Positions 23,914 to 35,458 of a stretch of 64,000 nucleotides of DNA are shown in pieces. Positions within the stretch are counted from its first letter, which is position 1. Each line of letters opens with the position of its first letter. The stretch lies in the NCBI GenBank assembly GCA_016709155.1, contig JADJEI010000001.1, positions 868,001-932,000 of the forward strand. The letters run 5' to 3'. Position numbers and translations under genes: made by a program. The notes under the pieces are model-generated. The model searched no databases, had not been told where the DNA came from, and saw nothing but the letters and a program-made list of their open reading frames with translations. The DNA is from Ignavibacteriales bacterium (lineage in GTDB: Bacteria > Bacteroidota > Ignavibacteria > Ignavibacteriales > Ignavibacteriaceae).

Positions 23914-26737
23914 TCACTTTATTTCTTTACCCAAATACTTGCCTGTTATACTCTTTTTATTTTTAACTATTTGTTCGGGAGTTCCTTCTGCAATTATCTC
24001 CCCACCGCTTTCACCGCCGCCCGGACCAAGGTCTATTATCCAATCAGCTAATTTTATTACGTCAAGATTATGCTCAACTACCACAACTGTGTTACCTTTA
24101 TCAACAAGCTTATTTAGTACTTTCATTAGAATGTTTACATCCTCAAAGTGAAGTCCGGTGGTTGGCTCATCAAGAATATAAAGAGTTTTGCCAGTGCTCA
24201 CTTTACTTAGCTCGGTAGCAAGCTTTACCCGTTGCGCTTCGCCGCCGGAAAGTGTTGTAGCTTGCTGACCAAGTTTTATATATCCAAGTCCAACATCATG
24301 AATAGCTTTTATTTTTCTTTTGATCCTTGGAAGATCTTCGAAAAATTCGAGAGCCTCATCAATGCGCATTTCCAAAATATCTGAAATGGATTTTGTTTTA
24401 TACAAAACTTCGAGAGTTTCGCGGTTGTATCTTTTACCGCGGCAAACGTCGCAGAGCACATAAACATCGGGTAGAAAATTCATTTCGATTTTTTTTAATC
24501 CATCACCGCTGCATTCTTCACACCTTCCGCCGGCTACATTAAAACTAAAACGACCTGTAGCGTAGCCTCTTATTTTAGATTCAGGCATTTGGGCAAAAAG
24601 GTCGCGGATGAAAGTAAACAAGCCCGTATAAGTGGCAGGATTCGAGCGCGGTGTTCTGCCAATTGGTGATTGATCAATCTCGATTACTTTATCAATATTT
24701 TCCAAGCCTTCAATTGAATGATAAGGAAGGGGTACCGTGCGGGATTTGTAAATCTTGTTCATTAATATTTTAACCAGCGTCTCATTAACTAATGAAGACT
24801 TGCCTGAACCGCTAACTCCGGTTACAATAGTTAATGTGCCAAGAGGAATTTTAAGATTAACATTTTTAAGATTATTACCGGAAGCTCCTTTAAGTTCAAT
24901 ATAATTTTTATTTCCTTTTCTTCGGTCAAGTGGAATAGAAATTTCTTTCCTGCCTTTAAGATAGTCAAGCGTCAAAGAATTTTTCCCGTTGGAAGAATTT
25001 AACAAAGTTTCTCTTTCCCCGGCAAGACAAACCTCCCCGCCATGCACACCTGCACCGGGACCAAGGTCAACAATGTAATCAGCACTTTCAATTGTTTCTC
25101 TATCGTGCTCAACAACAATAACAGTATTGCCAAGATCACGAAGATTCTTTAATGAATTTATCAATTTAATATTATCGCTTTGATGAAGCCCGATTGAAGG
25201 TTCATCAAGCACATATAAAACCCCCGAAAGTTGTGATCCAATTTGTGTTGCTAATCTAATCCGCTGACTTTCTCCGCCTGAAAGAGTACGTGCCGAACGA
25301 TTGAGAGTTAGATAATCCAACCCAACATTTAAGAGAAAAAACAATCTCTCGGTAATTTCTTTGAAGATTGGTTTAGCAATTATCGCTTCACGCCCGTTTA
25401 AATCAAGTGAACTAAAAAATTCATGACATCGAGAAATAGAAAGGTTAGTTATCCCGGTAATATTCTTCCCATTAAAATGAACAGAAAGAGATTCCTTCCG
25501 AAGTCTTCCCCCTCCGCAAGTTGAACACGGAACAGTATTCATAAATGACTCAACCCAATCACGGATATTATTGGAGGTTGAAGTATTATAAAAATTTTTT
25601 AGATAATTAATTAATCCCGAAAAACTATGCAGATAAGTAACCGGCTTGCTATTTCCATAGTTGTAAGTAAAAGAAATTTTTTCTTTTGTGCCGTTGATAA
25701 GAATATCTTTTTGCTCAGTTGTTAAATTTTTAAGAGGGGTATCAAAATCAAACCCGAATTTTTCAGCAACAGATTTAAGTTGATTGAAAAACCAAATTGA
25801 ACGAGGCTTTCCAAGTGCGGCTATCGCTTCTTCATTAATTGATTTATTCCAATCAGGAATTATTAGATTCATATCAGGCTCTTTTTTTCTCGCCAAGTCC
25901 TTCACAATCTTTGCACGAACCATAGGGGGAGTTAAATGAAAATGAATTTGGCGCAAGCTCCTGATAACTAATTCCGCAATCCAAACAAGCTAAGTGCTTG
26001 CTGAATATTGAATCCTTTTCACCGTCATTAATAATCACAACCCCATCCCCATAATTAAGTGCTACGTTAACAGACTCGGTTAATCTTTTCCTGGAGGATT
26101 CAGAAGCTGAAAGTTTATCAACAACAATTTCAATATTATGTATTTGATACCGATTAACATGAAAACCATCAATAATTTCATGGAATTTATCATCCACACG
26201 AACTTTAACAAAGCCATCAGAAGCAATCTGCTCGAACAGTTCCCGGTAATGACCTTTTCTTCCCCGAATCATCGGAGCGAGAACATAAATTTTTTTACCG
26301 CTATTAGCCACAATAATTGAATCAATAATTTGAGAAGAAGACTGCTTTGAAACAGGCTTACCACAATTATAACAATGTTGAACGCCAAGCCTTGCAAAAA
26401 GTAAACGCAAGTAGTCATAAATTTCTGTTACTGTTCCCACAGTGGAGCGAGGATTGCCGCTTGTAGATTTTTGTTCAATTGAAATTGCCGGGCTTAAGCC
26501 TTCAATTAAATCAACGTCCGGTTTTTCAAGCATGTCAAGAAATTGCCGGGCATAAGCCGAAAGCGATTCGATATATCTCCTCTGACCTTCAGCATAAATT
26601 GTATCGAAGGCAAGAGATGATTTGCCAGAGCCCGATAAACCAGTGACTACTGTAAATGAATCACGTGGAATATCAAGGTCAATATTTTTTAGGTTATGTT
26701 CGCGTGCACCGCGGATAATTATTGTATCTTTTTCCAA
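23914..26737 (-). CDS. uvrA: Excinuclease ABC subunit A, interrupted by one frameshift
   Basis: UvrA is the damage-sensing ATPase of nucleotide excision repair. The N-terminal part (from 26737) has Walker A GLSGSGKSSL and reads to a stop at 25874. The C-terminal part continues in another frame to 23914 with LSGGESQRIRLA, LDEPSIGLH, the second Walker A GVSGSGKSSL, a zinc-finger region with paired cysteines and LSGGEAQRVKLA. Removing one base from the A7 run (T7 on the plus strand, 25882-25888) joins CEGLGEKK to EPDMNL and restores a normal protein of about 935 residues. A sequencing error is the simplest explanation. Confidence 0.95.
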
Positions 26738-26831
26738 TGAAGATTTATATTTTTTAATTCAATCAATTATATTAGGAATAGCAGTTCAGATAATCAAATA
26801 TTTTTGTTATGCGTCAGTCAAGTCAATAATT

Positions 26832-27455
26832 ATGAATAGTGTAATCGAAATCCGAACAATAGGTAAAACAGTAGAATTTGAATTCAAGGAAAAATCATCC
26901 GGATTTCTTGCAATATTATTTCCTATTCAGAGTGAAGAAGATTTTAAGAAATCATTTTTAAAAATAAAAAAGACATATTTTGACGCTACACATCATTGCT
27001 ATGCTTATCGTTTGCATGATGGAGCCTTCAAGTATTCGGACGATGGCGAACCTGGCGGCACTGCCGGGGTTCGTATTCACAATGCTCTTACTCATTTTGA
27101 TGTTACAGATGCCGCTATTATTGTGGTACGATATTTTGGTGGTACAAAGCTCGGTGTTGGACCTCTTGGCAAAGCATACTACCACGCCGCATTTTCCGCT
27201 ATCGAAAAGAGCAGTCTGATAAAAAAATACGCTTATAAAAAATTTATTCTCACAGTTGATTTTACTGATATGAAGATAATTCATAAAATAATTGATGACT
27301 ATGGCGGAAAGATTTTAACTACTAATTATTCAGAGAAAGTTTCATTCGAAATCTTATTTAAACAATCTGATCAACTTAAAATAGAATCAAGATTAAAAGA
27401 ATTTTCAGAAAGTACATTGATCTATTCAATAACTCAAGATGTAGAATTTTTATAA
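26832..27455 (+). CDS. YigZ/IMPACT family protein
   Basis: A 207-residue protein of the UPF0029/IMPACT family. The N-terminal domain shows FDATHHCYAYRL, SDDGEPGGTAG and VVRYFGGTKLGVGPLGKAY, all family hallmarks; the C-terminal part matches the ferredoxin-like DUF1949 domain. The eukaryotic relative regulates GCN2; the bacterial role is not settled. I start at the ATG at 26832, 95 bases from the divergent uvrA start. Confidence 0.9.
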   Translation: MNSVIEIRTIGKTVEFEFKEKSSGFLAILFPIQSEEDFKKSFLKIKKTYFDATHHCYAYRLHDGAFKYSDDGEPGGTAGVRIHNALTHFDVTDAAIIVVRYFGGTKLGVGPLGKAYYHAAFSAIEKSSLIKKYAYKKFILTVDFTDMKIIHKIIDDYGGKILTTNYSEKVSFEILFKQSDQLKIESRLKEFSESTLIYSITQDVEFL

Positions 27456-27578
27456 ATTTCAGACATAATAGTTCATAATGGACTTAGATAGAAAAATTTA
27501 GAAAGTGAAAGATTCTTCTTGACTTAATTTTAATGTTTAGCGATTTTTGCTATCATCAATTAATTATTTAGGGGACTT

Positions 27579-28037
27579 ATGGAAGAAACGAATAGCATAA
27601 ATAGTACGGCTGAAAAATTAGCCAGTTTAACTTTCAGCTTGTTAGCAAATTGTCAGGAAAAAGAAATCAGATTAGCTGAAGCACACAAACTTACGCAAGC
27701 TGAGTTCCGATGCCTGAGATTGTTTGGCGCTGAAGAAAGCGTGAACAATAAACAAATAGCCGAAAGAATGAATCTCAGCCCAAGCCGGCTTACTCGAATT
27801 ATAGATGGCTTAGTTCAGAAGGAATATGTCCTTCGTGAGATTGATCCAAGTGATAGGCGCAATATGAGAGTTTTCCTTTCGAAAAGGGGGATGGCACTTG
27901 TGCAGCAATTAAATAATGCTTATCTCAATATTCACAAAGAAATTTTGCAGGATATTGATGAAACCCAGCACCGTCCGCTAATTACTGCAATGACTCATTT
28001 GCTTTCTGCGTTAGAAAAATGGATTGCAAAAACATAA
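27579..28037 (+). CDS. MarR-family transcriptional regulator
   Basis: A 152-residue dimeric winged-helix repressor. The recognition region AERMNLSPSRLTRIIDGLVQ and the wing DPSDRRNMRVFLSKRG are textbook MarR. Such proteins usually sense small phenolic ligands or oxidants. No adjacent efflux or degradation gene points to a target; the opposing genes are an O-methyltransferase and a helical protein. AGGGGA precedes the ATG. Confidence 0.92.
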   Translation: MEETNSINSTAEKLASLTFSLLANCQEKEIRLAEAHKLTQAEFRCLRLFGAEESVNNKQIAERMNLSPSRLTRIIDGLVQKEYVLREIDPSDRRNMRVFLSKRGMALVQQLNNAYLNIHKEILQDIDETQHRPLITAMTHLLSALEKWIAKT

Positions 28038-28057
28038 ACCGGATTATTTTAAAAATT

Positions 28058-28085
28058 AAAGGGAGCTGAAAGGCTCTCTTTTTTA
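28058..28085 (+). terminator. Rho-independent terminator of the MarR gene
   Basis: AGGGAGC pairs with GCTCTCT (one G-T wobble) around TGAAAG and runs into T6. It overlaps the stop codon of the convergent minus-strand gene. Confidence 0.8.
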
Positions 28086-28523
28086 ATTTAGTTCTCCTCG
28101 CTTCAAAGCATTCAAATATTTTTTTGTCCACTCAAGATCTTCAAACAACGTTCTTAATTTCGCAAAAGCCTCCGGTGTTAAGTCAAGAAATACAGTAGTA
28201 AATATTTTTTGTGCCTGCTCATCTAACAGCATAATAATTTTTTTCAGTTGATCAGTCGCCCTCAAAATATTTTCAGAGTAATCTTTTTTAATACTTTCTA
28301 TATTCGAATAATCTGAATTTTTTGAAGCACTAATTAAAACGCGGGCTAAACCATTTAGATATTTTGAGGTGAAACTTAACTCTTCTAAAAGTTGAAGTTT
28401 TTCTTTTACGATACAAATATCAAATAGCAGATGAAGTGAATCGCGATTCTTTATTTTCTGCTGAGAAAATTTATCAACTACTTTTAATAATTCTATTCCA
28501 CTTGAAAGACTTAATTCATTCAT
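28083..28523 (-). CDS. Uncharacterised helical protein
   Basis: A 146-residue protein predicted to be nearly all alpha-helix, with no signal peptide, membrane segment or catalytic motif that I can name. It begins nine bases after the O-methyltransferase stop, so it is likely the second gene of that transcription unit. Function unknown. Confidence 0.6.
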   Translation of the reverse strand: MNELSLSSGIELLKVVDKFSQQKIKNRDSLHLLFDICIVKEKLQLLEELSFTSKYLNGLARVLISASKNSDYSNIESIKKDYSENILRATDQLKKIIMLLDEQAQKIFTTVFLDLTPEAFAKLRTLFEDLEWTKKYLNALKRGELN

Positions 28524-28532
28524 AAGATTTGT

Positions 28533-29174
28533 TCAAATTTTTATTCCAATCCCCAATCCATCACCAATCGGTTGAATAGAGCTTCTTAAGTTGGGCTGAG
28601 TTAAAAATATCTTGTTGAATTCTTTTATATGATTAGTTGAAATTTTATATTCAGCGGGAACACTTTTACCGGCAACAAATCCATGCCACAAAAGATTATC
28701 AACAACAATTACTCCACCCTTCTTTAAAAGAACAAGCGAGTAATCCAATAATCTTTTATAATCCTGTTTATCCGCATCCAAAAAAATAAAGTCATATTTC
28801 TTTGTAAGCTGAGGAATAATATTGAATGCTTCTCCTTTGAGAATATGGATTCGATCTTTCAGCCCCGCTTTTTCTATAAAACTTTCGGCAAGCGAAATAT
28901 TATCTTCACTTTTTTCAATCGTATCTACGATTCGTTTCTTCTTCAATAATCTTGCAATCCTAATTGAGGTGTATGCGATAGCCGTTCCAATTTCTAAAAC
29001 CCGTTTAGGATTATGAATAAGGATTACTTGCTCAATAAATTTAGCCGACTGTTTTGCAAGAATTGGAATATTTTTTTCGACAGCAAACTTCTCCATCTCT
29101 AATAATAATTCATCGGAGCTGCTATCAAAATCAGAAAGATATTTCTGCTGGTTGGGGTAAATAATTCGATTCAT
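28533..29174 (-). CDS. Class I SAM-dependent O-methyltransferase (YrrM/TrmR-like)
   Basis: A 213-residue methyltransferase. The SAM-binding motif VLEIGTAIAYTSI is at about residues 60-72, and FIFLDADKQDY with VVDNLLWHG carries the metal-binding Asp and Asn of the O-methyltransferase family 3 fold. B. subtilis TrmR, which methylates wobble 5-hydroxyuridine in tRNA, has this architecture, but catechol-type small-molecule activity is also possible. It lies 23 bases after the subtilase gene. Confidence 0.85.
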   Translation of the reverse strand: MNRIIYPNQQKYLSDFDSSSDELLLEMEKFAVEKNIPILAKQSAKFIEQVILIHNPKRVLEIGTAIAYTSIRIARLLKKKRIVDTIEKSEDNISLAESFIEKAGLKDRIHILKGEAFNIIPQLTKKYDFIFLDADKQDYKRLLDYSLVLLKKGGVIVVDNLLWHGFVAGKSVPAEYKISTNHIKEFNKIFLTQPNLRSSIQPIGDGLGIGIKI

Positions 29175-29197
29175 AATTATATTCTCACTAAATAAAT

Positions 29198-31185
29198 CTA
29201 TTTCAATAATATCAGTTTTCTTCCGAACTGCTGTCCATTAAGTTCAACTAAAAAATAATAAACTCCGCTTGCACACAAATATCCGTTGTCTGAATATCCA
29301 TTCCACTCCATAAAATTTTCACCTTCTGCAGTAACAGTCTCGAACGATTTTACTTTTTGCCCAGCTGCATCAATAATCATCAACTTTAATTTTTCATTTC
29401 CTGCTGATTTATAATTAAACCGAACGGTATTGTGATCTGAAGGGATATAAGGATTGGGATAAAGATCACTAATTATATAATCACCGGCAAAAGCAGGCAA
29501 CGAGAGATTAAGAGCAATTTCCAGATCGCCATAACTGAATTTGTAGTTCGTATTTGACGGCTCACGAATTGTATTACCCAAACTATCGGTAAATGAAAAA
29601 TAAAATTGAACTAATTCATTATCAAAATATGCCGGTACTTCAACATTGTATTTGTACAAATTATCAAAACCCATTGGCAACGAGTTGCTTTGTCCTTCCT
29701 TGCCGATAAAATTAACCTTCACCGAACCCGGGACAATAGAAGTATTATTAAAAAATATTTTATTTAGAATAAATGAATTTGTAATTCTTTGAAGGTTGGG
29801 GTATGAAATTGCATTCACAGCAGACACTAAACCATAGCCTCTTTCATTGTCAGGAGATGCTGCATTATCAGACGTTTCCATTAGAATACTTCGCACCTGA
29901 ATATTTGATAAATGCGGATAAGTTGAAAGTATTAGTCCCGCAACACCGGCGACAATCGGTGCTGCAGCAGAGGTACCACTATTAGATGCATAACCGCTAA
30001 GCTGTGAGGCGATCACTCCCCACACAGATGTTCCCATCGCAACAACCTCAGGCTTTATTCTTCCATCGAAGGTTGGACCGCGGCTGCTGTATGTATCAAC
30101 ATTATTATTGCTTGTGACTGCACCAACTGAAATCACATCAAATGCATCAGCCGGCGAAGTAATATAAAACCAGGGGGATGAACCTTCGTTGCCAGCAGAT
30201 GTAATTGTAACTATGCCTCTTTCAAAAGCAAGATTGACAGCCTGACTAACAATTGTTGTATGACCATTCATATCTGAATACGAATATGAAAAATCAGTTG
30301 CATCAAACTCACTGTAACCGAGCGAACTGCTTACTACATCAACGCCTATTGAATCCATCCATTCGAGTGCGGCGGCGTAATTATCTTCTTCAACGTGAGT
30401 TTCACTTCGTATGTCTTCAGTTTTTGCAAGTACAAAATCAGACCCAAATGATGCTCCGATTAGTGCCCCATCCTTAAATCCTCCAACGATTGATAAAACA
30501 TAAGTGCCGTGACCATGTTGTGATAAGTTGTCTTCACTTTCGTTTGCTGTTATGCTGTCCTTAAAAATAAAATCATACTCGGCTAAAACGTCTGTATTTA
30601 TTAATGCTTCGTGTTCGTGCCAGTTGAAGCCGGTATCGAGCAGTCCGATGATTACTCCCTCCCCTGTAATTCCTTTTGAGTGGACTTGCGGGATCCCCGA
30701 AAGATCAAGCTGCGTAAATGAATTACCATAAGATAAATCTTGATCTTCAGCAGGTTTATTTAACTGTTGATCTGGTTGAGTGAAATTATTTTTAAAACGA
30801 GTGTTCTAACAGGAATTATCTTTTCGACAAAAGATAATTTCTCAACTATATTTTTTTGTTCATCATTTAGATATGCTGTAACTGAATTAAACCACTTGAG
30901 CTTATTTTCTATTTTAATTCCGTTAGAAATTATTTCTCTGACATATTCCGCTTTTAACGGCAGATCTTCAAATGAAATGAGGTGATCTTCATCAAGAGTT
31001 TTTTTTCTGCGCTCAATACTTTTGTGTGATAAATTAGAAAGTGCATTTTGAAATTCAACGCTGTGTTTGCTAAGAGTTTGATTTTTGTCAATGCCTTTAT
31101 CTTTAAAATAAATAAAGTATTTCGTCTGAGCAGATGAGTAAAAGGTAATCAGTATAACGAATAGGGCTAATGTTTTTAATTTCAT
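29198..31185 (-). CDS. Secreted subtilisin-like (S8) protease with T9SS sorting domain, one frameshift
   Basis: The N-terminal part (31185 to 30760) has a signal peptide and an inhibitor-like propeptide. The remainder lies in another frame: Asp in LLDTGFN, His in QHGHGTYV and Ser in NSGTSAAAP complete the S8 triad, and the C-terminus has the YPNPYIP and KLILLK type IX sorting signals. Adding one T to the T4 run (A4 on the plus strand at 30794-30797) restores a single protein of about 660 residues. It is likely an extracellular or surface-bound protease. A lost base in the assembly is more likely than true inactivation. Confidence 0.87.
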
Positions 31186-31224
31186 ATAATTAAAAATGTT
31201 ATTGTTGAAAAGTTTTATGAATCA

Positions 31225-31365
31225 AGACTTCTGAAAAATTATCAAAAATATTTGATACTGTCACACTGAGTGGTGGCATTGCCACCATCGTAGTGTGAAT
31301 TTATTATCAATATTTCCATCCTTCGACAGGCTCAGGATAACAGAAAAATAATATTTCAGAAGTTT
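31225..31365. repeat. MITE/REP-like element with terminal inverted repeats and nested hairpin
   Basis: The 18-base ends at 31225-31242 and 31348-31365 are inverses at 16 of 18 positions (shared core ACTTCTGAAA). Inside, TCACACT (31261-31267) pairs with AGTGTGA (31292-31298), and TGGTGGC (31271-31277) pairs with GCCACCA (31281-31287). CCTTCGACAGGCTCAGGATAA follows. This is a compact non-coding element between lepA and the protease gene. Confidence 0.6.
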
Positions 31366-31372
31366 CGAATAA

Positions 31373-33167
31373 TTATTCATCAATTTGCAATACCGCCAGG
31401 AATGCCTCCTGCGGAATCTCCACGTTACCGACTTGCTTCATTCGCTTCTTTCCTTCCTTTTTGCTTCTCGAGTAATTTTCTCTTACGGGTAATATCACCA
31501 CCGTAGCATTTTGCAAGAACATTTTTTCTAAGTGCTTTCACTACTGATTTTGAAATTACTTTCGTACCGAGCGATGCTTGAATAGATATCTCAAACATTT
31601 GTCGCGGAATTAAATCTTTTAACTTTGCGCACACCTTCTTTCCCCAATCGTAAGATTTACTACGATGAACAATCATAGAAAGCGCATCTACGGGTTCGCT
31701 GTTAAGAAGAATATCAAGCTTCACTAAATCAGATTTCTGATAACCGATAAATTCATAATCGAGTGAAGCATAACCGCGCGTGGTTGATTTTAGCTTGTCA
31801 TAGAAATCAAAGATTATTTCTGCAAGTGGAATTTCAAATTGAAGGTCTGCTCTTGTTGGATCAAGATAGGTAGTGTTTTTGTATGTGCCGCGCTTTTCCA
31901 TAGCAAGTTTCATGATGTTTCCGACATACTCGCTCGGGGTAACTATTTGTGCTTTCACATAAGGTTCTTGTACTTCATCAACATCGCCGGGTGGGGGCAT
32001 CTCTGCAGGATTATCCACAACAACCTTCTCGCCTTTTTTGTTATAGATGTAATACTCAACGTTTGGCAGAGTTGCAATAATTGTTTGATTAAACTCGCGG
32101 CGCAATCTTTCCTGAACAATTTCCATGTGAAGCATGCCTAAAAATCCACAGCGAAAACCAAAACCGAGTGCTACGGATGTTTCAGGCTGATAGATCAAAG
32201 CCGAATCATTCAACTTATATTTTTCAAGTGCATCGCGTAAGTCCTCAAAGTCTTCCGTTACTGTTGGGTAAAGTCCGCTGTAAACCATTGGCTTTACTTC
32301 TTTGTAACCGGGGAGGGGTTCTGCTGCACCGTTGCGTGAATGTGTAACCGTGTCGCCGACTTTAGCATCGTGAACATCTTTCATTCCCGAAATCAGGTAG
32401 CCAACATTTCCTGCACTTAATAATTCTGTTTTTATTTTACGCAAACCGAGCACCCCAATTTCTTCGGCGATCATTTCTTTGTTGGTTGCGAAGAATTTTA
32501 TTTTATCCCCGGTTCTTAAAGTTCCATTAAATAATCTTATGTAAGCGATTGCGCCGCGATAAGGATCAAAAACCGAATCGAATATAACCGCCTGCAATTT
32601 ATCCTCGGGATCGCCTTTGGGAGGGGGAATTTTTTCTACTATCTTATCTAATAAATCTTCAATACCAATTTTTGATTTAGCGCTGACTAAAAGTATTTCA
32701 TTTTCATTACAGCCGATTAGATCAACTATTTGTCCTTTTACTTTTTCAACCTCTGCACTTGGCAGATCAATTTTATTTATCACCGGAATAATTTCAAGCC
32801 CGGCATCAATAGCAAGATAAAGATTGCTGATTGTTTGCGCCTCCACTCCCTGTGCTGCATCAACAACGAGCACCGCCCCCTCGCATGCGGCAAGCGAACG
32901 GCTGACTTCATAAGTGAAATCAACGTGACCGGGCGTATCTATCAAATTCAAAATATATTCCTGAGCATCCTTCGCTGAGTACTTCATCTGAATGGCGTGA
33001 GATTTAATTGTAATCCCGCGTTCACGTTCAAGATCAAGATCGTCAAGAATCTGAGCCTTAGCTTCGCGTTTAGTAATTGTTCCTGTTTGCTCGAGCAGGC
33101 AGTCTGCTATAGTGGATTTACCGTGATCAATATGTGCAATTATGCAAAAGTTTCTAAAGTTTAACAT
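31373..33167 (-). CDS. lepA: Elongation factor 4 (LepA) GTPase, frameshift near C-terminus
   Basis: LepA is the back-translocating ribosomal GTPase. G-box motifs AHIDHGKST, RERGITIK and NKIDLP and the C-terminal DITRKRKLLEKQK are present. As read, the frame stops at 31425, but one base fewer in the T5 run at 31458-31462 continues into KRMKQVGNVEIPQEAFLAVLQ, the universal LepA tail, ending at 31373. The restored length of about 597 residues equals the family norm. Because the tail is invariant, a sequence error is likely. Confidence 0.96.
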
Positions 33168-33409
33168 TAATCTCTCTAAATTGGATTGCTAATATAAAGA
33201 CGGGCGCAGTTTGTTAAAAGGTAGATGAGTTTCTAAATTTAAATAGATGTTATCGATAAAGGTTTATTATTGGTTTGATTTTCAATTTTATTAAGCCAAT
33301 GGTAAGTAGATAACCTTAGATAATTAGGTACTAAAGAATATTAATTCTTATTAAAATATTGTCCAACACATTTTAGAATTATTGCAGTATTTATTGTGTT
33401 TTAACTAAT

Positions 33410-34362
33410 TCAGGATTTAGAATTCAAATAATTATTGTAAGAATCAATTATTATACCCTCCCTAAGCGCAAACTCCGAAATTCTCATTTCGTCAATCTTA
33501 AATACTTTAAAGATATGTTCGAGGATCAGCAATCCTGAAGGAAGAATATCCGCACGCTTTGCTTCCATTCCACGTATGGATAATCTTTCATCGGTAGTTT
33601 TTTTATTCAGTACTTCATTCAGAACCATTTGAAAATCATCAGCAGTTATCACAAAGTTGTTCATTGATTTGAGCGGCTTTTTCTTATTTAAAGACGAAAT
33701 AATAAATGCAACCGATTGTATCGTTCCCGATGCGCCAACGGCTGTGTCATACTTCATATCTTGATAAGGAATTGGATGTTTATTAAAAATATTTTCGATG
33801 TAGCTGCGACATTCGGAAATGTTTTTTCAGTAAGAATATGATTTGGGAAAAACATTTTAGAAAGACGAACAGCTCCCAATTTCAAACTTTCAACAAATTT
33901 AATTTCTCCGGAATGCGAATAAATTATTTCAGTGCTTCCCCCTCCAATATCAAAACTGACAGCATTTTTATTCCTTAGATTTAGCGCCATATTCATTCCG
34001 AGATAGATAAGTCCGGCTTCGTGTTTGCCATCAATTACTTCAATTGATATTCCGGTTTCGGCTTTTACTCGTTCAATAAAATAGACTTTGTTGCGTGCTT
34101 CACGGATTGCACTTGTTGCTACGGCTCTTGGCTGGGAGTGGTAATAATCTGCAAGCTGTTTAAAATTATTCAGGAGGAAAATCGTCTTTTGAATATCATC
34201 TTCAGAAATTTCGCCCAGACTTCCTTCAGAACCGGCGGCTAATCTTACTACCTCCCTTTCTTTATCGAGATATTTGAATGATCCGTCTTTTTTTATTTCA
34301 ACAATAATCATGTGAAAGGAATTTGTTCCCATATCAATTGCTGAAAATATTTTACGTGCCAT
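33410..34362 (-). CDS. Ppx/GppA exopolyphosphatase, one frameshift
   Basis: An ASKHA-fold phosphatase acting on polyphosphate or pppGpp. The N-terminal frame (34362 to 33754) has AIDMGTNSFHM, VATSAIREARN and VSFDIGGGSTEI; the C-terminal frame (ending 33410) has VGASGTIQS. Restoring one A to the A6 run (T6 on plus strand, 33822-33827) reads LTEKNISECRS into PYQDMKYDTAVG and gives one protein of about 318 residues. That matches the short Ppx forms that lack the C-terminal HD domain. It overlaps the GT9 stop by one base. Confidence 0.9.
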
Positions 34363-35453
34363 TATTTTTTCTGATTATCTAAAATAGATTTACAAAGTTG
34401 AAAAACATCAGTCGGATGGACGTCATCAATCAATTCTGATTTACGAAGAAAAAATTTATTGATACCAATCGGCGCCCAGTTCAGAGGGTTTGTCGGTCCA
34501 AAGATGCTTATCTGCGGAGTCTCTGTAGTACCGGCAGCGTGCATTACTCCTGTATCATTACTAATAAATAAATTACTTTTAGATATTAAAGATGCAACTG
34601 CGGTTATCCGCTGATTCAGAAAAGTAAGTATTTTAATCGGAGAGTTCGCCAGGATAAAATTTATTTCATCTCGATCAGTATCAGTGCCGGTTAAATAAAA
34701 TTTTACTTTATATTTTTTTTGAAGTAATCCGATCAGTGTGACATAATTTATCAGCGCCCATTTGTTCTGCGGTTTGCCGGCGCCAACATGTAAGCCAATA
34801 ATTAATTCTCCATTTGTCGGTTTGATTTTAGAGATAAAATTATTTGCAATCAATTCATCATTTCTATCTAAAGTTAATTCTGATCTAAAATCTTCAGTGG
34901 CAATACCGAACGGTCGTACAATATCAAGAATCCGTTCAGCGATATGACAATCATGATATTTTCGCCAATCAAGATTGATTCTTCTATCAAAAAGGAAAGC
35001 ACTATCATTCACTTTGCCATCTAATGAAGCCGGACCAATCCTGATTTTCGATTTTGAAAATCTTGCAAGCAAATTACTTGTTAAAGAAATTGAAACTGTT
35101 ACGGGAACAATCACAACGTCATAATCAGTTCTAAGAATTTGATAAAGTTTTTTAAGATAATTGAACTGAAACAATTTGCTTTTATCGAAGACAAACAACT
35201 TTAAGATAAATTTATTTTGTACTGCTGCGAAGTTCTGGGGACTTGCAATTAAAGTGACGTTTGCTTCCGGATATTTTTGTTTGACTGCCTTGAACAGCGA
35301 AACACCGGCAAACATATCGCCAAGCTGATTATGCTGCCTGATGATGAGAATTTTTTTAGGGTTTCCTAAATCGAGGCTGTTACTTTCTTTAAGCGAGAGA
35401 AATATTTTTAGGAAGAATAATATTAAGCTTGAAAATATTTTTTCATACTTCAT
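34362..35453 (-). CDS. Glycosyltransferase family 9 (heptosyltransferase-like)
   Basis: A 363-residue GT-B-fold enzyme. KILIIRQHNQLGDMFAGV at the N-terminus and NDTGVMHAAG with SIFGPTNPLNWAP at the C-terminus are the family 9 signatures for ADP-heptose:LPS heptosyltransferases. It would add a sugar to the lipopolysaccharide core on the inner face of the membrane. A hydrophobic N-terminal stretch (residues 5-20) may associate with the membrane. It sits in the folB-to-ppx run. Confidence 0.88.
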   Translation of the reverse strand: MKYEKIFSSLILFFLKIFLSLKESNSLDLGNPKKILIIRQHNQLGDMFAGVSLFKAVKQKYPEANVTLIASPQNFAAVQNKFILKLFVFDKSKLFQFNYLKKLYQILRTDYDVVIVPVTVSISLTSNLLARFSKSKIRIGPASLDGKVNDSAFLFDRRINLDWRKYHDCHIAERILDIVRPFGIATEDFRSELTLDRNDELIANNFISKIKPTNGELIIGLHVGAGKPQNKWALINYVTLIGLLQKKYKVKFYLTGTDTDRDEINFILANSPIKILTFLNQRITAVASLISKSNLFISNDTGVMHAAGTTETPQISIFGPTNPLNWAPIGINKFFLRKSELIDDVHPTDVFQLCKSILDNQKK

Positions 35454-35458
35454 ATAAT

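Noticed and set aside
25882..25888. Programmed -1 frameshift in uvrA
   Set aside because: A +1 shift is required, UvrA is not known to use recoding, and many other genes here show the same type of homopolymer error.
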